A stretch of 60,000 nucleotides of DNA from Antedon mediterranea (Eukaryota > Echinodermata > Crinoidea > Comatulida > Antedonidae), in NCBI RefSeq assembly GCF_964355755.1, contig NC_092672.1, forward strand, positions 8,992,001 through 9,052,000, in the 5' to 3' direction. The translations under genes and the position numbers were made by a program. How positions within the stretch are numbered: position 1 is the first letter of the stretch; each line of letters starts with the position of its first letter. The notes under the pieces were generated by a model. The model was not told the origin of the DNA, did no database searches, and saw only the letters and a list, made by a program, of their open reading frames with translations. Below, in pieces: positions 26,101-36,700 of the stretch.

Positions 26101-26655
26101 AGGAAAGGTTTCTAAGCAGTGGAGTGGCTTAGTGAAAGAGATGTACACCAACGCTGATAATTTTGGTGTAGAATTTGCTATGGACTTGGATGTGAAAGTT
26201 AAAGCTACATTAGTAGGAGCTGTATTCCTTATTGTAAGTTTACAACAAGTACATTTTCTAACCACTATCAACATTCTATGGTCTTTTCAAGGTCTAAAAA
26301 AAACGTTTATTTTGGTCAAGCTGTCGAGATTCTTAATTTGGTAGATTTCAGTACAATACTGCATTACAGGAGAAAAAAAACAGTGAAACATACATTACTT
26401 ACCATCAGTGTCCCGGGACAGTAGAACTTGCCAATTCCATGGTCACAGTACCATAATTTTTCTTAACTGCCTAAATTGTATGTCAATTAGAAAATCTCAT
26501 TCTGTAATTGCCACGCCATGCGTTTGCTGCAAAATAAATCAAACAATCCTGTATGTAATAGTCAGTAGAATTAGTATGTTAAAAATAATTTTACTTTTTT
26601 ATTTCAGGACTTTATGTTTTTTGAACAGAAACAAAACAATAACAACCATCATTAG
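23164..26655 (+). CDS. Phospholipid scramblase A
   Basis: Eight coding exons: 23164-23427, 23804-23939, 24095-24172, 24726-24802, 25228-25358, 25498-25618, 26072-26233 and 26608-26655. All have GT-AG sites and matching phases, and the product is 338 residues (human PLSCR1 is 318). Scramblases move phospholipids between membrane leaflets in response to calcium; some members also act in the nucleus. Residues 1-88 are Pro/Gly-rich with QPGHP-type repeats. Exon 2 gives [20 protein letters not shown], a family signature. Exon 5 encodes the Cys-rich, palmitoylation-type segment KCCAGCCWC. Exon 7 encodes the EF-hand-like segment [12 protein letters not shown] (residues 297-308), followed by the C-terminal membrane helix [17 protein letters not shown]. 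The first Asp of the calcium loop is Asn here. The start ATG lies 14 bases after the exon acceptor. AATAAA occurs at 26877 and 26907. Confidence 0.93.
25640..26045. repeat. 37-bp minisatellite in intron 6 of scramblase A
   Basis: About ten imperfect copies of a unit built on TTCAACTCATCACATTTTCA followed by TCATGCCACCACCATAA. It ends just before the exon 7 acceptor. A shorter, degenerate version is at the same place in scramblase B. Confidence 0.85.
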
Positions 26656-26876
26656 ATGGTTTCAAGATGTTCTTTCACTTGTTGATGTCATGGATATTCA
26701 TTCCCCAATGCATTACCTTATTATAGTTACACAGTAACATTGTCAAATTATATACTTACTTACAATATGTTTATACCTACTTATAATACAACAAACAGTA
26801 GTAGCTTATATTTCAGTATATAAGATTAGAGGTGAAAAAATATGTATAAGTTATGTATTTTTACAGTAGCTAGCAC

Positions 26877-26912
26877 AATAAATTACTACAGTCTGTTTAT
26901 TATTACAATAAA
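26877..26912 (+). terminator. Polyadenylation signals of scramblase A
   Basis: Two AATAAA hexamers, at 26877-26882 and 26907-26912, about 220-250 bases after the stop codon at 26653-26655. Confidence 0.5.
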
Positions 26913-28495
26913 AGTGTCTCTTAATTAGGGATGTCGTGTGAATAGGTGTTAATATTGTTTAATATGGTTCTACTGTATAATATACAAATATATATTCATA
27001 AAGTTTATTAACAATGCACAGATTAAGTCAATTTTATTCTTAATAAAAAAAAACTGCAAATTAGAAGAAAAAAATTGAGATGTATCATTTTTTGTATAGT
27101 ATTTTTATTGTAGTATAATCATTTGTATATACTTTGTTATATTTTATTTATTTAATCTTTCTTTATTCTGAAATACACTTTCAATACAATGTACTGATTT
27201 CCAAAGTGGTTCAGTTCTTAACTACATAAATGTAAACAAAATACAGTATATAAATGGACAAAAGAAAATATAAAATTAAACCTAAAATTATCAAAATCAA
27301 ATTAACACAATTAAAGTAAGCACATTTGTTATATATAAATAATACTGTACTGTATTATAAATAATATCTATATAGCACACTTCTCAGGTTTTGTTTCTAT
27401 ATTAAAATTTGATAAGAGGTTGAGGTTTACACTATTCTAATTTCTTTTTGTATTATAATGAATGTTTTTAAATAAAGATATCAGATCTCAGATTCTCTTT
27501 CGGTGTGCAAAACTATCCAAACATGTGCAACATATGATAATACAGAAGGAATCATGCATATTCTGGGATGTGTATGCATAATACTCGTTAGACGTATGCA
27601 ACGTTAAGCCCTACTACAGCCTACTAAGACGCAACTCCATGGCGGGTTTGTGTGTTACAAACAGTCTACACTCTATAGCACTCAACTATCAGTTGGCAAA
27701 CACAGAGTCAATTTGGTATTAAAAGCGGTGGTTTACCGGGTGTCACGAAACCTAAGACCACGAAAGCTAAGACCCCCTAAGACCTAAGATCACGAAAGCT
27801 AAGACCCAAGACCTAAGATTACAAATTCTAAGATATATTACAGCTTAAAAACAATACTTGTTGGCTATACAGTACGGTAGGCTTGTCTAGGGCAAATAAA
27901 CTCAAATTTCCAGTGCCCTGGCCTACATGTGTAGAACATGTAGTGTACTGGACTTTATTTGCTCTCTTGATAATTTACAAGCAGATAAGAATTTTAATTG
28001 TTTACTTTTGGCAATGACAATATTCAATATTTATCAAATACTTCAATTCATATTTGAACAGATGGATTGTAAACTTCAGTATTGTCAGAGGCTAAATCAA
28101 TCAAAATTTGAATTACAGTATGATGGATTATATACAATTGCAACAGTGCATATGCTTTTATAATCAATCATAATGCATAACATAATATTACAAAACATTG
28201 TTAGTACAGAAAAGAGTGAGTCATGTGAGATATAATGGAAAGTATTAATAAAAATAGGCCAAGTATGAGTGAATCATGAGAGATTATAATGGAACAACAA
28301 AACCATATATTGATTTTTTTATATTGGCTATTGTTATAAACATTATGCAGTATACGACATTGTACTGTAGATGACATTGTACTGTAGATACAAGTTGTGC
28401 TGAATTCATTAAATTTCTACTGCTTTATACTGAGACTAAACTATTTGTCTACAGCTGACTGTATTATTATAATAGAATGGGTGAAAATCTTCATT
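26913..28495. other. AT-rich spacer downstream of scramblase A
   Basis: No gene recognised. The open frame at 27927-28163 has no recognisable motif. A small CTAAGACC repeat lies within it at 27743-27835. Confidence 0.5.
27743..27835. repeat. CTAAGACC / CACGAAAGCTAAGA short repeat
   Basis: Irregular tandem copies of CACGAAAGCTAAGACC and CCTAAGACC over about 90 bases. Purine-rich on the + strand, no coding potential. Confidence 0.6.
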
Positions 28496-28511
28496 GGACA
28501 TATTGAGTGTT

Positions 28512-30552
28512 GACAAAGTGCGAGGCAGCGAGGCACGCGAGGCATGCGTGGCATGACAAATATTTGTGCGAGGCATCATTTTATCATTTCCAAAAGTGCG
28601 AGGCATACAGTTTACAATTTCAAAAAGGTGCGAGGCATATCTTAACGTGCTATTATGCTATATTATAGGCCTAATAATCAATCGATACAAGCGTATCTAA
28701 ATAGATTCGTGTATACACTCATCATGTTGTTTATTTTTATGTAACGATTGTTTTTTCATTCAATTCATATCGTGTCAAATTTTACTTTTACAAAAGTGCC
28801 CAAACTACGGTTCAAAAATCTGAACGACAGTCTTCAACTTTCGATAAACAATAATTGTTATAGCGACACACTCATCAAATGACTGCAATGTTTGTTGGCA
28901 TTTCGAGCGTGTTCACTCACATGTCTCTCGAACATAGCAGAGTGAAAATAATATTTTGTCACACCCCTGCGCCTAGATCCGGTAGACCCGAGAAATGGAA
29001 AATCCCTCTTTACTATGTAGCAGGTAGCGGAATGATTCAGCCCTCAGCTCAGAGGATTGTGGTGCATTCCCCTCCTATAGCACGTGGTTTCAGCAGCAAC
29101 GCTCAGACTTCTCTCTGAGCGGCGTGCCAAAGACATTTTTGACATTCCATTCTCTAGGAACAACACGTGTACCTCTCTCGCAAATAAGGTGAACAGCGAT
29201 TGCCAGGACAAGTTCAATAACTGGCGGTGAATAAAAGGTAACTGATATGCCGATCCAATAACATGCCGCAAAGAAAAAAATTGCGACAGAATTCTGGAGC
29301 GCGTGTGAAAAAAGACTTACGTCCGACAATTGTAATACTAGGCCTAAAATTAAACTTTAGCTAATATGCTTAGCCCTAACCTAGATAAAGGCCTATGTAG
29401 AAAATAATTTAATCAATTTTGATAAAATAATAATTGGTGTAATATTTAATAATGATACACTATTCCTGTTTTAGTAAGCTAGGTATATTACGAACGATTT
29501 TTATTTATTGTTGTCCATGTACATACTAATAAACCTGGCGCTAGTTTCCTTCGCTTGTATTTTTACTCCAAATTTGATAACTAACTTTATCGTGTGAATA
29601 CCACACCTTAGAAGTATACCTCATGAGTACTTTAATGAAAGAATCACATAAAAAGTAACAAATAAATCCTTAAATTAATGATTTTACAGGCGTGTTTCTC
29701 GCACACTGTTCGCGAATTTCACTTATTCAATGTTCAATATTTTTGTTTCTATGGAGCGCCAAAAGAGCAACGATAATAGAGGACTAAAACTCAGTGGAAT
29801 GCGTCAATTTCTCATGCATTTATTGGTGAAAAACACGTTTTATTTCAATATATTTGTTAATTTGTCAATAAAAATGTTGTAATATGTTACTGCTGATACT
29901 GTTCTGTTTTCAAAGAATAATAATCGATCCTAAATCAACATCACTACCTAGTCTAGACCTAGGACATCCTACTAAGGATATTATGATGAATTTTTCTATT
30001 TTATTCTTTAAAAGGTTAACGAAACCGTGTACATTATCAACAGTAACATTTTTCCTTACTGACAGTGACAAAATCTATTGAAATTGTACTTGATTTTCAC
30101 CAAATAATGCGTTAAATATAAATGGATTCCACAGAGTTTTTAGCCCTCTAATTAATTTTGCTCTTTTGGCGTTCCATAGAAACCAAAATATTGAACATTG
30201 AGTGTGCGAAATGCGAGAAAAACAACGTCTGTAAAATCACCAATTTAATGGATTTATTGTTACTTTTATGTGATTTTTCTTCATTAAAGTAGGCCTAATT
30301 CTAAGCTGTGGTATTCAGGATAAAGCCTTGGTTAAATTACAAGGCAGGTGCAAAAGGAAACTAGCCTAGCGGGCCTAGGCGCGCCTAGGCTACTTCAATT
30401 TCGGTGATTTCCTGCCTTGCAATTTTGAGAAATGATAAAATGATGCCTCGCATTTTTTGATGATGGTAAAACGATGCCTCGCATAAATTTCTGACTTGCC
30501 TCGCATGCCTTCCCTGCCACGCGTGCCTCGCGCTGCCTCGCACTTTGTTACT
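28512..30552. mobile_element. ~2.0 kb inverted-repeat element (GCGAGGCA termini)
   Basis: The left end reads GACAAAGTGCGAGGCAGCGA with further GCGAGGCAT motifs to about 28640. The right end carries the complement, CTGCCTCGCACTTTGTTA, with matching motifs from about 30440. A near-identical direct repeat flanks the whole: GGACATATTGAGTG at 28496-28509 and GGACATATTGTGTG at 30557-30570. It lies between the two scramblase genes and has no recognisable transposase, so it is probably non-autonomous. A superfamily cannot be assigned. Confidence 0.6.
29545..30365. repeat. Long inverted repeat inside the 2 kb element
   Basis: Left arm about 29545-29840 and right arm about 30065-30365, roughly 80 percent complementary by eye. 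Landmarks are TCTATGGAGCGCCAAAAGAG at about 29751 on the left, and its near complement CTCTTTTGGCGTTCCATAGA at about 30163 on the right. The loop is about 220 bases. It could form a long hairpin if transcribed. Confidence 0.65.
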
Positions 30553-30763
30553 ACCCGGACATATTGTGTGAACATTTTATGCTGTGGATATTTTTTATTT
30601 GGCTTCACTTGGCAGCCTTCGTTCTGCTTCATCGCACGTTTATAATAAGTTAAAATTTTACCATTCAAGAGACAAACAATTGGATTTTATATGCTTGACT
30701 ATTCATTTTAAACCCAGAACCCACCTTTAGTTTGTATTGGTTTCCTAAGAATTTAGTTTACTA

Positions 30764-33700
30764 ATGATGGAGAAAATAACTGGTATCGGTGGTGCCCAAT
30801 ATACCGGTCCTGTGTCAGGTACCGGTTCTGTCCCAGGTACTGCTCCTGTCCCAGGTAGTGTACCGCCACAAGGACAACCTCAACCAGGCTACGGACCTCC
30901 ACAACAAGGCTATCCAGGAGTACCGCCAGGTTATCCTCAACCCGGCCATTCTCAACCCGGCCATTCTCAACCCGGCCATCCTCAACCCGGTCATCCTCAA
31001 CCCGGTCATCCTCAACCTGGCTATCTTCAAGGGTATGGACCTGCTCCACCTGGTTACCAATTAGGACAGCCAGGATTGGTAAATATATAAAACATTTTTT
31101 GTTCAAGTTAGTGTAGGCGTACACTACTTTTAAAAATAAAGTAAAACAATTTAGGCTAGAGTATATTAACAAACAACTTAAGTAAAACTCTTCGAACAGC
31201 TGAAAAAGGGGACTAGTAATAGTTATCTGGGTATTAGACGCTCAATACCCAGATAACATATTTTTAGCAAATCTACATGATTGTGTTCCATAGAAATTTA
31301 CTTTATTTTAAAATACAGGTTGGAGTTCAACCCGGGGCAGTCAGTGCACCATGGATGGCCAAGCCAGAAACAGTACCTGGTTGCCCACCTGGACTAGAAT
31401 ACCTGACCCAGGTGGACCAGCTACTGGTGCAACAATTTGTTGAACTCATTGAAGGTATTTCATTCTCTTGATGCAGACTTGCTAGCCGATATAGGCCTAT
31501 GCCCATGTAAATTGTCTCCTAACAAAACATACAAAGTCTAATATATAAAGTTAATTTTTGTTAACAAGGCCCGATGGCTGTAGTCACGTGCTCACATTTG
31601 AGTTAGTTTTACCGACCGACCTAGTGAGCTGTAGAGTCATGTTGCATGCGACTAAAAATTAATTACTTTTACCTGTAGTCTGGCCTGTTAGTTCCTAATG
31701 TTTATATTTTATGTTTATATAGTTGTTACCCACTGCAAGACACCAAATAGATACTACATAAAAAATACCTTAGGTCAACAAGTCTACTATGTATTTGAAG
31801 GTAAGTCGACATCCATATAGCTCACAAAATTTTCAGACACTACACTATTAACTTGCAATGCAACCAGGGAGATAATCTCCCTGATGCAACCTAATTTTTT
31901 TTAAGCCCTAGCCAAAAAACAAAAAAAATTTCGAAACACTTTCCATGTATCTATAATACATACTTTTTTTTGGTTAACCAAATACTCCCATATTCCATAT
32001 ATTTTATTATTAAAAATAGTATCTTTGTTAAAGCAGAAATGTCACTAAAACATTAATAAAATCCATATAAAGTAATACACTAATAAAAACGGCTCATCCA
32101 TAGCGTTACTTTTAAGATTTCGCCGTTATCACGAAAAAGCAAATTTAAAATAGCCACTTGAGCAATTCAATTACTTCTGGTTCGTATGCAGAAATATTTC
32201 CGTGACGTCATCTCGGGTGCTTCGCTTGGTTAGTTACACACACGAGTTGTTGGACACTGTATTTCTCTATTGTATTTCGCATTCTTTTGTTCAGGTAATC
32301 AATCTCTTGAGGCACTTTTGTTAAAGTTAACTTTTGTTGGTGTTAAATCAAAACACAATGCCGTATTGTGCAGCATTTAATTGTACCAATACAACAAGTG
32401 GAGGATAAAATCGCGACCGGAATATAGGATTTTTTTTCCTTCCCAAAGTCTTCGGGTCTGAGAAAGGCATGGTCCGGATCCACCAGGGCTCGATTTAGTG
32501 CTAGCCCGGCGTACAATGGCTAGTAAAAACAGCTCCGGGCTACCTAAAGTATCTTCCTTTAAGCCCGGATGGCTAGTAGGTTGTGGGAACTCGAAATTGG
32601 GACGAAATGACCTCATAAAAATAACTCCAGCATAAAAGACACATGTCTTGGCAACATCAGCAAAAATACCACTCGCGCGCTGCTGTGGCCATAACAAGTG
32701 ATGATGTAGGCGGAGCCTCTCATAATCAAGCAAATTTTCCGAATTATGATTGGCCATTTATGTTTTTGTCACCCAGGTTATTGTGAAGTAGGCGGAGCTT
32801 CATTATCAGGTCAAACGTGTCACAAAAATATGACCATAAATAACGAACTGTGATTGGCCAAATGTAGTAGAATTTTGTCAATGTTAAAAATAACTTGTCT
32901 AGTCTTGTCAGGCCTGGTTGTCACAGATCAAAGCTAGGGATATTTTGTAGGCCCGGGTGGCTGGCTCTATCCCTGTAGGCATGGAGGTATACCTCCATGC
33001 TGTAGGTAGGCCATGGAGGCCATATTTTATAATATGCGTAGGCCTAGATAGAATCAAAAGCCATCGTTTGGCATCGTGATGGCTGCTCAGCAGCTAGGCC
33101 TAGCTAGATACTACCATTTTGGTAACAGTTGAGTAGAGTAGGCCAGGTGCTCCAATGCGATCTAGCTAGGCTAGGTAGGCCTACAGTACGTCTATCCTAG
33201 CTACCCTACTATAAATAATAGGCTCTCTAGGCCTAGCCTAAGGTAGACAGAATCTAATTAGTTTTCTTGGCTAGGTTGAAGCCCAACAACAAAAAGACCT
33301 CAATAAATTGATTCTGTGAATATGGTGAGCATAAAATAGACTATGCGTCGCGACGCAAAGTTAATTTTTATAATGTGAACAATAAAGAAATACAATTTTG
33401 TGTAATTTTTCATGCAAGTATTTATGTAAATGTTTAGCAATTCTCGAGCGTTTAGATTAGTGCGCCCTCTATTGTACAAAATGCCTGAATTCATTTATAT
33501 GGCGGCCCGCGATTTTTTTTTCGTACATAAGTTGGGGACCCCCTCATGAAACGTCACAAAATAAACATGAATAATTCATCAGTTAAATTTGTTGTTCCGT
33601 GTGCACCCAAGCGTATAGCAACAAGAAGTGATTACACGCACAACTAAACTGCGATACGATTCTTTCTACAGTAGGCCTAGGATTCTAGGTCAATTCACGT

Positions 33701-36700
33701 GATTGCCTTCGCGCACTCTTCTTAATCTTCACACACACAGTACACCACTATGCAAAATGTGTCGAGGCTAATCGACAGCTAGGCAAGATATTAAACTAAG
33801 TACTGTAGTTAATTGGACATAGCCCAAAGAAAGCTTAGACCCACAAGAATAAAAAATGTATATAATTTGTGTACTGTAATTTTTTAATTCTGCTATTTTA
33901 TTATCAAACAATATGCATGTACTCAAAGGAACTTTAAAAATGCGCGTATAATATGAACACATGAGATGGGAAGATTAGACTCACGAGAATAAAAAATGTA
34001 TTTTTGTGTAATGTTTATTGTTTAATTTTGCTGACTTATACTGGGACTGTGTCATACCTAACACACACACACGTCACACACACCACTACTACTAGAATAG
34101 AAATGGGTTTAGAGACTAATAATTAGGCCTAATAGTATTAATAGAAACTATAATTTTAACACGTAATTTTTTATTAATAAATTATATTAGAAACACCATA
34201 AACCAAGGCTGATTATTTCGACAATCCACACAAAACGACGCTATTCTTCTATGAAATCGCACGCCGCAACCACAGCGGAGATAGGCCTAGAATCGTGTCG
34301 CAGTTGTAATGTTTTGTGTAATCACTTCTTGTTGCTATACGCTTGGGTGCACACGGAACAAGAAAATTTAACTGATGAATTATTCATGTTTATTTTGTGA
34401 CGTTTCATGAAGGGGTCCCCAACTTATGTACGAAAAAAAAAATTGCTGGCGGCCCTGCTATCACGGTGCGATAACAAGAGTGGGCTAGTAAAATAATGTA
34501 TGGGCTAGTGAAATCTACAGTGGGCTAGCAACATGAAAAAGATAAATCGAGCCCTGTCCACGCCGTCAGACGAAAAAATTTCCAGCCTAGCAAATTCGCA
34601 ACGATATGTTCGGAGCACTTCTTGGAAGAAGACTTTGCGAAATACCCACCTAAACTTCGTGAAATGGGATTCAAAGAAAAAGTAAATTTGAAATTGAAAG
34701 ACGGGGCAATACCTTCGAAGGTTACATTGCCTTCAGAAAGCACCGCCACCGAGAAGATCCCAGCCCAGGCCCAGCTGCTAGTCGTAGTAGAGGCGCCTTT
34801 CAAAAACGTAGGCGAAGAGAAGTAAGTGTTATTTTTACTTTTTCATTATTGCACTAACTAGGCTTACCACCACCGCCGAATTTACCTGCCTGGATCGACA
34901 GGACAGGCCCCCTATGCTCAAAAGCCTAGTAAAATCAACAAATTTGATCCAAAACAAAATGTCTTTCCCACCACCTTCCTCGCTGGCCGCATATGTATGG
35001 CCGTGATTTGTTTTTTTTTTTTGGTGTTGACCGATGCAGTCGGCGGGGGGGTAGAATCACAATTGTGAAAAGGCTACACATAACAGTTACTTAGCTAACT
35101 AACGAATAATAAAGTATTAAAATGATTTTATTATAAAAACAGAAATAAGGAAGATTTAAAGACTGTTTTACGATCGGTATTTAAACACTAACAAATATAA
35201 CGTAGGCCTAGGCCGCGCCTATGACGGAGCCGATGCTAGCTAATTGATAGGCTACAGTAGCCTCCCGAGCCCGCTCCTCCCGAGTAGCCTATTTAAACAT
35301 ACCATGTTCAATTTCCTTCTCTTTCCTCCCTTCCTTCTGCCTCAACATCGTCTTCTTCTTCCTCATCGTCATTTTCAAATTCCCCAGCCTTTCTCAAAGG
35401 CTCATATTGGTATGGCTGAATTTCTAACGGAAAAGTTTCTTCTTCGGAATCGGAATACATTTTGCGAGGATTGGCTTTTTCATGTACTCATCCAGCGTGA
35501 TCGTTTTCAGGGAAGATAGCGAAACCCGATATGACGTCACAACTGTAAAGTTAATGAGTTGGCTCTAAACGCTGACTGGTCAGAAAAATCGTATTTTCAA
35601 ACGTCGATTTTAGCGGTAAAAATTGCATAAAAAATTTCAAAAAACCTAATATATATTTTATTATACCTAAACAATCATCACAAATACTCAAATAGTTGTT
35701 GACATTTCTGCTTTAATATTAAACTTAGATCATCATTTAGAGTGTTTTAGCTGCTTTGGGAACTGCAGAAAATCTTAATTTTAGATCTATGATCGTTCAT
35801 CCTAATAGCATACCCTCATCACATTGACCATAAACTTGCTTTTAGAATCTGATGTACCTCAAGAGTGCTGTGACGGAGCTCGGGGTTTCACCATGCATGT
35901 CATAGATAATACAAACCAGGTAAGCTGCGCACTCACTTAATCAGAAACATCACAGAGGCCCCAATTTAGGTCCCTACAGCACTGGGGACAGAAAGTGGCG
36001 AGAGTTGGGGAAAAGTCACCGGTCACTCTCGCATATTTAGCCTTTTCAATATTATTTTAATACCCATTTTTAAGTACCATAAACTTAGAATTCTGACTTT
36101 TGTGTTTTCTCGGTGAGCACCACTTCGTTTAGCCAGTGAATGCTCATAGCCGCTATGCCACTGCACTTAATCATGGAAGGAGTGGTTCTCCGACGAGAGG
36201 TAAACATTACGAAAAGAAGAACATTAATAACATTAATTTTCCACCACCCCCGTCGGATAATGGATCAGTCCGCCACCAGTACGCCCTCAAGTGAGACACA
36301 CCCATTTATCATCGTCATCATTTCTCAAGACCACCTGCCTGAGGGGACGGTAGGGAGGGCGTTTATCCAGGTAAGCGGCACTCATAGACTACCAACACCA
36401 CTATTGGTTTGTGTAGTCTATATCGTGCCTAGCTTACCTGGATAAACCAACATAAGCCAGTGTAGTACCGGACTAGAGTCTAGTCGGAGGCGGGAGGCAA
36501 GGTAAACATTCTTATACGTACCTAGTGTCTGGGCTTCAAGATTGAAGCAGCCACCGTAGACTGGTTTGCGGAGGTATCCGACAGGTAGTGGGATGTGAAG
36601 GTGGACTGTGATCGCCACCATGCCGCTTGCAGGATGTCTGGGAGGGGCACCCCAGCAAACAGCGCCCATGAAGCGGCAATGCCACGCACTTGGTGCATAT

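Larger units (their letters stand above)
32358..34821 (+). pseudogene. THAP-domain transposase exon, split and stopped
   Basis: The exon starts at ATG 32358 with the THAP opening (MPYCAAFNC). A TAA codon follows in frame at 32406-32408, then FFFLPK continues to 32483. A foreign element of 2073 bp interrupts it. Coding resumes at 34562 in the same frame with [10 protein letters not shown] and the THAP motif ICSEHF, and ends at a donor (AA/gtaagtgtt) after 34821. Removing one copy of the TCCAC duplication rejoins the frame. THAP domains bind DNA through a C2CH zinc site. The downstream catalytic part was not found. Confidence 0.75.
32032..35712 (+). mobile_element. Kolobok-like DNA transposon remnant in scramblase B intron 3
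   Basis: The termini are AGCAGAAATGTCA (32032-32044) and its exact complement (35700-35712). Both are flanked by TTAA (32028-32031 and 35713-35716), a TTAA target duplication. Inside is a THAP zinc-finger coding exon. TTAA duplications together with a THAP-type transposase are characteristic of the Kolobok superfamily. A TGACGTCAT/TCGGG motif recurs inside both ends (about 32201 and 35530). The element is dead: the THAP exon has a stop, the rest of a transposase was not found, and a second element is inserted in it. Confidence 0.65.

Noticed and set aside
28879-29329. Possible gene or structural RNA in the 2 kb element
   Set aside because: Open frames on both strands (28879-29118 +, 29044-29329 -) show no recognisable motif, and the sequence did not match spliceosomal RNAs I could recall. 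Left unassigned.
35244-35519. 91-residue plus-strand frame in the Kolobok-like element
   Set aside because: The opposite strand reads as an acidic SDSEEE...IQPYQYEP peptide typical of a transposon protein, so the plus frame is a shadow.
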